Below are positions 44,894 to 54,303 of a stretch of 64,000 bases of DNA, in pieces; position 1 is the stretch's first letter; each line of letters starts with the position of its first letter. The stretch is from JAJKIP01 sp037200685. GTDB lineage: Bacteria > Bacteroidota > Bacteroidia > Chitinophagales > Chitinophagaceae. The stretch covers positions 62,001-126,000 of the forward strand of contig JBBCIG010000015.1 of assembly GCA_037200685.1 (NCBI GenBank), read 5' to 3'. The translations under genes were made by a program, and so were the position numbers. The notes under the pieces are model-generated. The model saw only the letters and a list, made by a program, of their open reading frames with translations. It was not told where the DNA came from and made no database searches.

Positions 44894-45691
44894 TTGGAAA
44901 AACTTGTCATAATACCAACATACAACGAGGCGGGGAATATTAAAAATATCCTACACGCTATATTCAATTTGAATGACGGGTTTCATGTGCTCGTGATTGA
45001 TGATGGTTCTCCCGATGGTACTGCGCAAATAGTAAAAGATCTCCAGCTAAAATTTGAAGGACAATTATTTCTACGTGAACGAAAAGGGAAACTGGGATTA
45101 GGTACAGCTTACATCTATGGATTTAAATGGGCCATTACAAATAACTACGATTTCATTTTTGAAATGGATGCGGATTTTTCGCACAATCCCAATGACCTTT
45201 CCCGCTTATACCATGCATGCAAACATGAAGGAGTTGATTTAGCGATCGGTTCCCGTTATGTCAAAGAAGGCGGCGTTATTAACTGGCCGGCCAATCGTGT
45301 GTTTTTATCCAAAGGAGCTTCGCTCTATACAAGGATCATTACCTGGATGCCGGTCAAAGATCCTACTGCCGGGTTTGTTTGTTATATAAAAGAAGTGCTT
45401 GAAGCTATCAATCTTGATGAAATCCGTTTTACAGGATACGCCTTCCAGATCGAAATGAAATTCGCCGCCTGGAAACTTCGCTTTCGCTTAAAAGAAATTC
45501 CTATCATTTTCCAGGACAGAGCAAATGGCGTATCTAAAATGAACAAGGGTATTGTAAAAGAAGGAATTCTTGGCGTACTTAAACTCCGTTGGCACAGCTT
45601 GTTTAAAAACTACCGTAAACGGGTAAAAAAAAATCCATCCGTTGAAATGAGGCATGTGCACAGCAAAGAAATGCTGGCCGAAGGAAAATAA
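44894..45691 (+). CDS. GT2 polyprenol monophosphomannose synthase
   Basis: 265 residues from a TTG start. The GT-A fold is marked by KLVIIPTYNEAGNIKNIL, VLVIDDGSPDGTAQIV, GLGTAYIYGFKWAI, and the DxD motif in FEMDADFSHNPNDL. Then come IGSRYVKEGG and DPTAGFVCY. This matches the cytoplasmic, soluble dolichyl/polyprenol-phosphate mannose synthase group, which makes lipid-linked mannose for periplasmic glycosylation (general O-glycosylation in Bacteroidota). No membrane anchor at the C-terminus. Confidence 0.9.
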   Translation: MEKLVIIPTYNEAGNIKNILHAIFNLNDGFHVLVIDDGSPDGTAQIVKDLQLKFEGQLFLRERKGKLGLGTAYIYGFKWAITNNYDFIFEMDADFSHNPNDLSRLYHACKHEGVDLAIGSRYVKEGGVINWPANRVFLSKGASLYTRIITWMPVKDPTAGFVCYIKEVLEAINLDEIRFTGYAFQIEMKFAAWKLRFRLKEIPIIFQDRANGVSKMNKGIVKEGILGVLKLRWHSLFKNYRKRVKKNPSVEMRHVHSKEMLAEGK

Positions 45692-45780
45692 TTTTTTACA
45701 TTTTTAGGGGTGTTTGAAATAAATAATAGGAGACAAGCTTCGGTACTGAGCGAAGTCGAAGTATCATGGCATCAACTATT

Positions 45781-45806
45781 GCGACGCTCCGTTCATCTTT
45801 CTGTTT
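45781..45806 (-). repeat. Composite intergenic repeat, small remnant
   Basis: GCGACGCTCCGTTCATCTTT, the reverse complement of AAAGATGAACGGAGCGTCGC, a module seen in full copies. Preceded by CTTCGGTACTGAGCGAAG, similar to the CTTCGGCTTCGCTCAG block at 31795. Confidence 0.65.
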
Positions 45807-45886
45807 CCATGGCATCTTTGTCGTTTAAACGGGAAGCGAACAATCTAGTTCGAACAATTTCATAGTCGTTCATATTATCGGTTCTT

Positions 45887-46117
45887 ATGTTTTGGGTTCT
45901 CCTCATTGCCTGGGCTATTGCCTGCATGTTCTATGCAGTGAAGCTTTTTCGTGTATTGCGGGAAAGAGGAATTTCATTGTTTGCACTCTTCGGAAAATCA
46001 TATAAAGACAGCTATTCACGTAAAAAAGCGATGAAGCTTTTTTTTAATATTGTTATTGCTACATTTATCTTTATAGTTACAATCCTAATCGCTTACTTTG
46101 TCAGGTCATCTTCCTGA
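45887..46117 (+). CDS. Small two-span membrane protein (DUF4834-like, uncertain)
   Basis: 76 residues with an N-terminal membrane span (FWVLLIAWAIACMFYAV), a basic middle segment (LFRVLRERGISLFALFGKSY, KDSYSRKKAMK), and a C-terminal span (IVIATFIFIVTILIAYFV). Function unknown. The frame is clean and directly precedes the EamA transporter gene by 5 bp, which suggests one transcript. Confidence 0.6.
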   Translation: MFWVLLIAWAIACMFYAVKLFRVLRERGISLFALFGKSYKDSYSRKKAMKLFFNIVIATFIFIVTILIAYFVRSSS

Positions 46118-46122
46118 ATTGC

Positions 46123-47029
46123 ATGAAAAAAAGCGTTTTTCCAGTTACATATTGCTGTTTTCTTAGCGGGCTTCACCGGCATATTGGGTAAGCTAATTAC
46201 TTTAAATGAAGGAATGATCGTTTGGTACAGGCTATTGCTCACGGCTGTAACTATTTGGATATTATTTGCATTGCTTAAAAAATTGCAAAGAATATCCTTA
46301 AAAGACATTTTGAAAATTGGTGGAGTAGGGGCGATTGCAGCGTTGCATTGGGTTACGTTTTATGCATCTATCAAATATGCCAATGTATCAGTGGCGTTGG
46401 TTTGTTTTTCCTCTATTGGTTTTTTTACCGCTCTTTTCGAGCCAATCATTCTTCGTAAAAAACTAAACTGGATTGAGCTGTTGCTCGGTTGCTTTACCAT
46501 TTGTGGTATAGCGCTGATTTTTCATTTCGACACGCAATACAAAACAGGAATTATCATTGGACTTATATCCGCTGTATTCGCTTCTTTATTTCCCATATAC
46601 AACCGGGAATTTTTAAAAAAGATAAATGTGGAAACCATGCTGGCCTGGCAGCAAACCGGCGGCCTTATCTTTTTATCGGCATTATTACCTTTTTATTTAC
46701 AACGTTATCCCGAGCCTGCGGCCTTTTCTCCCGGCTGGGGAAATATCGGCTGGCTGTTATTTTTATCATGGTTATGTTCCGTGATCGCTTTCCAGTTTTC
46801 TTCCAATGCATTGAAAAAACTATCCGCTTTCACTGTTAACCTCACCTACAACCTCGAACCGGTCTACGGAATTTTGCTGGCTTTCATGATATTTAAAGAA
46901 AATCAATACCTGAGCAAGTGGTTTTATTATGGGTTTGCTATCATTGCCATTGCATTAATCGTTCATGTTATTTTATTATTTAAGGAAGAGAGAAGGCTTA
47001 TAGCAAATGCAGACAACAGACTATCATAA
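46123..47029 (+). CDS. EamA/DMT-family transporter (frameshift at start)
   Basis: About 302 residues with ten predicted spans in two EamA repeats. The first ATG at 46123 is followed by a run of seven A; six are needed for KKAFFQLHIAVFLAGFTGIL, so the body is open only from 46131 on. Motifs: IKYANVSVALVCFSSIGFFT, GIALIFHFDTQYKTGIIIGL, QFSSNALKKLSAFTVNLTYN, LEPVYGILLAFMIFKENQYL. Drug/metabolite exporter superfamily; substrate unknown. It overlaps the methyltransferase by 23 bp. Confidence 0.87.
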
Positions 47030-47861
47030 AAACATAGTTGACTATTATAACTCCACGGAGCATGCCTACAAAGATTCGTGGGATCTCAATAATTCCCTGG
47101 CGATTCACTACGGCTATTGGGATGAAAAAGTAAAATCTTTTCCGCAATCATTATTACGCATGAATGAAGTGATGATGGAAGCCGCTAACATGACAAGCTC
47201 TGATATTGTTTTGGATGCCGGTTGTGGCGTAGGTGGCAGCAGCATTTTTCTTGCTGCGCAAAAAGGTTCTAGAGTTACTGGCATTACGTTAAGTGAAAGA
47301 CAAGTAAACCAGGCAACATCAAATGCAAATAAGAAAAATGTCCAAAGCATGGTCGATTTTAAAGTCATGAACTATTGTGCCACTTCTTTTCCGGATCAAA
47401 GCTTTGACGTGGTTTGGGGATGCGAAAGTATTTGCTACGCAGATAATAAAGAACAATTTATAAAAGAAGCGTTCCGCTTATTAAAACCCGGCGGCAGGTT
47501 GGTCGTCGCCGATGGATTTGTCACTGCATTTGAAAACAATGAACACCCTGTTATCCGCAAATGGCTTGATGGCTGGCAGGTAAATTATTTGGAAACATCA
47601 GCAAGATTTGCTTCATCCATGAAGCACGCAGGATTTGATACTATTAATTATAAAAATATTTCGCCATATACCGCCCGTTCCGCCAAAAGACTTTTACGTT
47701 TTTATTATTTCGCCAATTTATATTTACTCTGGAAGAAAATCAGTTTTTCCAAACCCGCCACCGCTATGCAAAAGGGAAATATCACCGCCTGCAAATACCA
47801 GTTCCTCGGGTTGAAAAAGAATTTGTGGGAATATGGTTTAATAACAGGAGTGAAACCATAA
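47007..47861 (+). CDS. SAM-dependent methyltransferase, tocopherol/CFA-like class
   Basis: 284 residues with MQTTDYHKNIVDYYNSTEHA then HYGYWDE, the SAM-binding VLDAGCGVGGSSIFLA, VTGITLS, DVVWGCESICYADNKEQFI and LLKPGGRLVVADGF. The architecture is that of sterol, tocopherol or cyclopropane-fatty-acid-related methyltransferases acting on lipid-like molecules. It begins inside the transporter gene, so the pair is co-translated; together they could modify and move a small hydrophobic compound. Confidence 0.87.
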   Translation: MQTTDYHKNIVDYYNSTEHAYKDSWDLNNSLAIHYGYWDEKVKSFPQSLLRMNEVMMEAANMTSSDIVLDAGCGVGGSSIFLAAQKGSRVTGITLSERQVNQATSNANKKNVQSMVDFKVMNYCATSFPDQSFDVVWGCESICYADNKEQFIKEAFRLLKPGGRLVVADGFVTAFENNEHPVIRKWLDGWQVNYLETSARFASSMKHAGFDTINYKNISPYTARSAKRLLRFYYFANLYLLWKKISFSKPATAMQKGNITACKYQFLGLKKNLWEYGLITGVKP

Positions 47862-47906
47862 TCAGGAATAATTATTTCCATTTATCTTAGTGGCAAACTG
47901 ACACTC

Positions 47907-50881
47907 ATGCCGGGAAAATCCCTCATTTTTCTGCTATTTCTTTTTATTTCTGTTATAGCTGCTGCGCAAAAAAAACCCTTGGACCATTCTGTCTACGATA
48001 GCTGGCAGAGTATTGGTGAAAAAATAATCAGCAATGATGGCAAATGGGTCGTGTACACCATTGAACCGCAGGAAGGCGATAATGATTTAATAATTCAATC
48101 GTCCGAAACAAACTATAAAAAAACAATTGCAAGAGGTTACAAAGCGCTGATCACAGAAGACAGCCGTTTCGTTATTTTTAAAATCAAGCCTTTTTATAAA
48201 GAAACCCGTGAAGCAAGGATCAAAAAGAAAAGAAGGGATGATATACCCAAAGATTCATTAGGCATAATAGAATTAGGAAAAGAAACGGTTTGGAAAACAC
48301 CAGCAATAAGAGAATATAAAATACCAAAATTTTCTTCTGGCTGGCTTGCTTATAATCTTGAAAAAAAACCGGAATCACCAACTAGAACAGACAGGACAGA
48401 TACAAAACGCCTCACCGATAGTTTATTAAATGTTGTTGATTCATTACAGGAAGTAATTGAATCAATGGCAAAACAAATGGCACCACGACCGCCGAAAAAA
48501 GCAAACCAAAATGAAGGTGACGATTATGGAGATGATGCTGGTCTTTCAGATGCCGATGATGATGACACATCAACAGCCAACCGCATAGTAATTGCCGATC
48601 TTGGTTTAAAAAATTTAAACTCAGGCGAAGAGAAAATATTTCCTAACGTCTCCGCTTATTATTTCAATGAAAAAGGAACGAAGCTGTTGTTAAAACAATT
48701 CGGCTCAAAAGATTCAATCGGCAAACAATTCGTATTGCTGTATGATCTAAATAAAAAAATCACCGATACATTGAGCCGGGGAGGAAATTCACTTGGCAAC
48801 GTAGCGATTTCAGAAAATGGGTCACAGGTCGCATTTATCGCAGACAAAGATTCAACGCCCCGGATAAAAGGCCAGTCCCGGACATATAAGCTTTGGTATT
48901 ACAAAGAAGGCATGGACAGTGCTGTTGTATTAGCTGAGAAAAACTCAATTGGCATGCAGTTGGGAATGACAGTAAGCGAATTCAGCACACCTGAATTCAG
49001 TAAAAGCGGTAAACGTTTATTCTTTGGAACTGCGCCGATACAATTACCCGAAGACACCACCATCGCGGATATTGATAAAGCCAGACTGGATATCTGGCAT
49101 TACAACGATGATGAAATTCAAACGGTACAGTTACTCAATTTAAGAAGCGATTTACAAAAAAACTATCTCGCTGTTTATGATTTTGAAAAAAGTGGGGTGA
49201 AACAATTAGGCTCATTGGATATCCCCGTTGTATATAAAACAAATGAAGGCGATGGTGACATATTTGTCGGTGTGACCGATGTGGGAAGAAGAATAGAAAG
49301 CCAATGGACGGGCGCTACCATAAAAGATATCTATGCTATCAATGTGAAAGACGGATCTCAGAAACTGGTAAAGAAAGATTTATCAGGCGTTCTGAATTCA
49401 ACTTACCTGTCTTCAACGGTAAATACATTATGTGGTATGATAATAAAGTGAAAAATTATTTTGTATGGGATGGAAGCTCCACAAAAAATATTACGGCAAA
49501 AATAAAATTCCCATTATGGAATGAAAAAAATGACACACCTGAGGATCCAAATCCTTACGGCGTAATGGGATGGCATGAAGGTGATTCTGCCGTGTATGTA
49601 TATGACAAATACGATGTATGGCGCATACCATTAGCAAATACTGCTGATCCCTCTACCATCACTTCAGGAAGAAAATTAATAAATAGTTCCTTCCGGTATA
49701 TAAAAGTTGACCCGGAAGAAAAGTTTATCAGTCATAAAACATGGCTTCATTTCAGGACATTTAATGAAGAAAAAAAGTTAAGTTCAGTTGTAAAATACCT
49801 GGGATCTGATCTCATTGGTGAAACGATCGCTGCTACCGGCCCTTATGTATACAGTTCCTTTATAAAAGCAAAGGATGCCAACGTATATGTTTTTTCGAAA
49901 GAAGATTACATAAGCTCTCCTAACCTGTACATTACTTCCGCTAATTCAACATCTACTGTTAATGGTGGCTGGTCTTACACACAACTATCTGCCCTCAACC
50001 CGCAACAAAAAGAGCATAACTGGATGACCGCCGAACTTTTCAAATGGAAAGCATACGATGGAAAAGAATCCGAAGGCATTGTATATAAGCCCGAAGATTT
50101 TGATCCAAAGAAAAAGTACCCGCTGATCTGTTATTTCTATGAAACATTGAGTGATGGCCTATATAATTATCTTCCACCTGCACCCACACCAAGCCGGCTG
50201 AACATTCCATTCTTTGTAAGCCGCGGTTACATCGTCTTTGCACCCGACATACATTATGGCACAGGTCATCCCGGTAAGGATGCATACGATTATGTAGTGA
50301 GCGGTACAAGGGCGTTGGTGAAAAAAGGATTTATTGACAGCACACGTATGGGTTTGCAGGGACAAAGCTGGGGCGGTTACCAGGTCGCTTACATCATTAC
50401 GATGACGAACCTTTATAAAGCCGCATGGGCCGGCGCACCAGTTGTGAATATGACCAGCGCATACGGAGGTATAAGATGGGAGAATGGAAAGAACCGCCAG
50501 TTTCAATATGAAAAAAACACAAAGCCGCATCGGCGCCACCCTTTGGGAAAAGCCAGAGTTATATATTGAAAGTTCACCATTGTTTCGTTTACAAAAGTGA
50601 ATACGCCATTGGTGATTATGTCAAACGATAAGGATGGAGCTGTACCCTGGTACCAGGGAATTGAATTTTATACAGCCATGCGAAGGCTGGGCAAAAAAGT
50701 ATGGATGCTCAGTTACAATGGTGAAGCGCATAACCTTGTCGAAAGAAGAAACAAGAAAGATATTTCCATCCGTGAGCAGCAATATTTTGATTGGCTATTA
50801 AAAGGCGAAACACCGGCGAAATGGATTACAGATGGTGTGCCTGCGGTGAGAAAAGGAAAAGACTGGGGGCTGAATTATTAA
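47907..50881 (+). CDS. S9-family serine peptidase (three frameshifts)
   Basis: About 990 residues. A signal peptide (IFLLFLFISVIAAAQ) precedes a long beta-propeller with a charged insert (KKANQNEGDDYGDDAG) and a C-terminal alpha/beta-hydrolase domain. The catalytic Ser is in GLQGQSWGGYQVAY, Asp in SNDKDGAVPWYQ and His in NGEAHNLVERR. Frame breaks lie near 49390 (missing T in GTTCTGAATTC), 50513 (extra A) and 50595 (missing A in ACAAAAGTG). A secreted prolyl-oligopeptidase or dipeptidyl-peptidase-like enzyme of protein catabolism. Its translation resembles large Bacteroidota S9 peptidases with long N-terminal propellers. Confidence 0.9.
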
Positions 50882-50900
50882 TAATGATTAATTAATAATA

Positions 50901-51122
50901 CTACAGGTAATACCACGGATTTCTCTTCGCCGCCCATACATATTTTCGCATGTTTCTCCAAAAAGCGAGCACCATGTAAATAATGATCGGCGATCCCATC
51001 GTAAGGACGGACGCATAAATAAAATACTGGCGGATGCGGCTGGTAGCGATTCCCATCCGGTTGCCAATGGCGGCGCAAACGCCGAAAGCGTTCCATTCCA
51101 CAAAATGTCTGAACCGTTTCAT
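50901..51122 (-). CDS. PspC-domain membrane protein
   Basis: 73 residues from ATG 51122 (MKRFRHFVEWNAFGVCAAIG). The PspC domain is present: FGVCAAIGNRMGIATSRIRQ, then a membrane span in YFIYASVLTMGSPIIIYMVL and the C-terminal NPWYYL. The frame is open upstream to 51251 but that extension has no support. Small phage-shock-like protein typical of this phylum; it may sense envelope stress. Convergent with the S9 peptidase. Confidence 0.85.
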   Translation of the reverse strand: MKRFRHFVEWNAFGVCAAIGNRMGIATSRIRQYFIYASVLTMGSPIIIYMVLAFWRNMRKYVWAAKRNPWYYL

Positions 51123-51324
51123 AACTCTAAAGTAATAAAAAGTTTGAAGGAAAGAAATAGCAAAATTGAACCACGAAGGCACAAGGGCGCCAAGAATCAC
51201 AAAGAAAAAACTTAGTGCCTTACTGTCTTCATGATTCAATAATTCAAACAAAACATTACCAAATACCAGAAGTCCGGGAGTTTTGAGTTGCTGTTTCTAA
51301 ACAGTTGCAGCTATTTATGAACTC

Positions 51325-51396
51325 AACTGCATTGCTACTATCATCGCCTGTTGCGTCGCACTCTTGTACTTCCTGTTCTTTACTCAGCAATTGCGA
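51325..51396 (-). repeat. Composite intergenic repeat, partial copy
   Basis: CAACTGCATTGCTACTATC, CCTGTTGCGTCGCACTCTTG, then TACTTCCTGTTCTTTACTC, AGCAATTGCGA. Reverse complement of the core module; resembles 12238-12311. Confidence 0.75.
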
Positions 51397-51420
51397 AGTG
51401 GTTTTAATAATCAAATATTC

Positions 51421-51594
51421 TCTTGTCCCGTAGGGACATCTTATGGGTAGAATCATGAATCAATACGGTTAACGTTACATCGGAACGTTTTATGCAATCT
51501 TTTTCAATGCAAGCATAAAGCGTTCCTACGGAACGCAGGTATTGACGGATCATTATGCTACCCATAATGTGTTCCGCTGGAACACAGTTTCCTT
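51421..51594. repeat. Long imperfect palindrome with nested small palindromes
   Basis: The left arm starts GTCCCGTAGGGAC, then TTATGGGTAGAATCATGAATC and CGGAACGTTTTATGC. The right arm reads GCATAAAGCGTTCCTACGG, then GACGGATCATTATGCTACCC and GTGTTCCGCTGGAACAC. Folding the right arm back gives GGGTAGCATAATGATCC against GGGTAGAATCATGAATC. About 170 nt can form a long interrupted hairpin. Confidence 0.65.
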
Positions 51595-51719
51595 CTCAAA
51601 AAAGAGCTTCCAGGTTTGGTAATATGTTGCCATAATTGCTGAGAAGAATTCATGCATTGAAAAAAAACCTTTGAGCGTTTCAAATGCTCCTAGGGTTATG
51701 ATCGCCAATTATAAGATGT

Positions 51720-51779
51720 TTCGAAAATGCCCAATAGAATTACCGAAGCTGAAGAGTGCGACGCAACAGGCGATGCCAT
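51720..51779 (+). repeat. Composite intergenic repeat with unoccupied IS110 target
   Basis: AAAATGCCCAATAGAATTAC, CGAAGCTGAAGAGTGCGACG, CAACAGGCGATGCC. The 14-base phrase GCTGAAGAGTGCGA at 51748-51761 equals the reconstructed target at the IS110 junction. Confidence 0.8.
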
Positions 51780-51948
51780 GAAAAACCGAAGCCGGGCAAA
51801 TAAAAAATACCTTGATTATTTATTGAATAACGCATACTACTAAGGTCATGTTTTTGTAAATTTGCATTGCTTTCCGGTTTGTAGTTTGAAGGCGCCGCCC
51901 ACACGGATTCAGCTTTAAACGTCAAACCATCACCTCAAATTGAAAAGA

Positions 51949-54219
51949 ATGGCTTTTGACCTCGACCTCATCAAACAAGTTTACGCCTCGATGCCCGCCA
52001 AAATAGATGCTGCCCGGAAACTGACCGGCAAGCCGCTAACGATGACGGAGAAAATATTGTACGCCCATTTACATGGCGCTTTGCCTGCAAGGCCGTACAG
52101 CCGCGGAAAAGATTATGTGGATTTCGCACCAGACCGTGTAGCGATGCAGGATGCGACGGCGCAGATGGCGTTGCTGCAGTTCATGACCTGCGGCCGTGAT
52201 AAAGTGGCGGTCCCTTCTACCGTGCATTGCGATCACCTGATACAGGCGAAAGTGGGAGCGAAAAAAGATTTGCAACTGGCGATTGAAACCAATCGTGAAG
52301 TATATGATTTCTTGTCGAGCATTTCCAATAAATACGGTATCGGGTTTTGGAAACCCGGCGCTGGTATCATTCACCAGGTGGTGTTAGAAAATTATGCATT
52401 CCCAGGTGGTATGATGATCGGGACGGATTCTCATACACCGAATGCGGGTGGTTTAGGAATGGTAGCTATTGGGGTTGGTGGCGCTGATGCGGTAGATGTA
52501 ATGGCGGGCCTGGCATGGGAATTAAAAATGCCGAAAGTGATTGGTGTAAAACTGACTGGTAAAATGAGTGGATGGACATCAGCGAAAGATGTGATCCTTT
52601 GGGTAGCTGGTCAATTGACTGTAAAAGGCGGAACCGGTGCGATCGTAGAATACTTTGGTGATGGGGCTGACAGCATGAGTGCGACAGGTAAAGGAACCGT
52701 ATGCAACATGGGCGCTGAAATAGGAGCGACCTGCTCTTTGTTTGCGTATGATGAAAAGATGAGCGGCTATTTGAAATCAACCGGCCGTGAAGAGATAGCA
52801 GCGATGGCGGATAAAATAAAAGAACACCTGCGCCCCGATGCGGAAGTGTATGCTGATCCTGCGAAATATTATGACCAGTTACTGGAACTCGATTTAAATA
52901 CACTTGAACCTTATATCAACGGGCCGTTTACGCCAGACTTAGCAACGCCAATTTCTAAAATGGCCGAAGCGGTAAAAGAAAATGGCTGGCCAGATAAACT
53001 GGAAGTAGCGTTGATCGGAAGCTGCACCAATTCTTCTTATGAAGACATCAGTCGCAGCGCTTCTATTGTAAAAGATGCGGTGAGTAAAGGTATTAAAACG
53101 AAATCTGAATTTACTATTACACCCGGCTCTGAATTAGTGAGATATACCATCGAAAGAGATGGATTTATTAAAGAATTTGAAGATGCCGGTGGGGGTAGTA
53201 TTGGCCAATGCCTGCGGCCCTTGTATTGGTCAATGGTCAAGGCATATTGACGACCCGAATCGCAAGAATACTATCATCACTTCCTTCAACAGGAACTTCG
53301 CCAAAAGAAATGACGGGCTTGCATCTACCCATGCATTTGTGGCTTCGCCGGAAATTGTAACAGCGCTGGCGATGGCCGGAACTATTTCGTTCAATCCGTT
53401 AACAGATAAACTGAAAAACAGCAAAGGTGAGGATGTGTTGCTGAAAGAACCAAGCGGTTTTGAATTGCCACCAAAAGGTTTTGCCGTAGAAGATGCGGGT
53501 TACCAGGAACCGGCTGCGGATGGCAGCACGGTGAAAGTTGCGGTTGATCCTACAAGCCAGCGTTTGCAATTGTTAACTGCTTTTCCGGGTGGGAAGGATA
53601 TGACCTGCAGGGCCTGCAATTATTAATCAAAGCAAGAGGCAAATGCACGACCGATCATATCAGTATGGCGGGGCCCTGGTTAAAGTTCCGCGGGCATTTG
53701 GATAATATCAGCAATAACATGCTGATCGGCGCTTTGAATTATTATAATAACGAAACAGATAAAGTAAAGAACCAGATTACAGGTGAGTATGGCCCCGTAC
53801 CAGCAACAGCCCGTGCTTATAAAGCGGCGAATGTGGGCAGTGTAGTAGTTGGTGATGAAAACTATGGTGAAGGTTCATCCCGTGAACATGCGGCGATGGA
53901 GCCAAGACATTTGGGTGTTCGTGCTATTTTAGTAAGAAGCTTTGCCCGTATACATGAAACGAATTTGAAGAAGCAGGGAATGCTGGCACTGACTTTCGCT
54001 AATAAAGAAGATTATGATAAAGTGCAGGAGGATGATAATATTGATATCAATGGTTTGACCAGCTTTGCACCCGGCCAGCCATTAACAGTTGACCTGAACC
54101 ATAAAGATGGAACGGTGGATACGATCACCGTTAATCATACATATAATGAACCACAGATTGCATGGTTTAAAGCCGGTGGGGCGTTGAATGTGATAAGGTC
54201 TGAGATTGGGAAGAAATAA
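51949..54219 (+). CDS. acn: Aconitate hydratase (two frameshifts)
   Basis: About 756 residues, the mitochondrial-type aconitase length, starting at ATG 51949. Features: LTGKPLTMTEKILYAHLHG, STVHCDHLIQAKVGAKKDLQ, MIGTDSHTPNAGGLGMVAIG, the first cluster Cys in GSCTNSSYEDI, and the second and third in ANACGPCIGQW (after a shift near 53193, one extra G in GGTGGGGGTAG). A second shift near 53597 (missing G in CCGGGTGGG) precedes GLQLLIKARGKCTTDHISMA and the swivel domain with GEGSSREHAAMEPRHLG. Catalyses citrate-isocitrate in the TCA cycle; binds a 4Fe-4S cluster. Both shifts repair with one base. Confidence 0.95.
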
Positions 54220-54303
54220 ATTGTTTAAGCATTATACGACAAAAGGGTGGTAAGATTCTTCTTGCATAAAAAGATGCAATAAATCTTAATGTTGCTTAAG
54301 CCC

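Larger units (their letters stand above)
51123..51948. other. 825-bp gene-free interval with nested inverted repeats
   Basis: No coding frame seen. From left: reverse repeat copy 51325-51396, long imperfect palindrome 51421-51594, degenerate TTTCAAA hairpin about 51667-51698, forward repeat copy 51720-51779 with an empty IS110 target, then the leader of acn. Confidence 0.65.
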
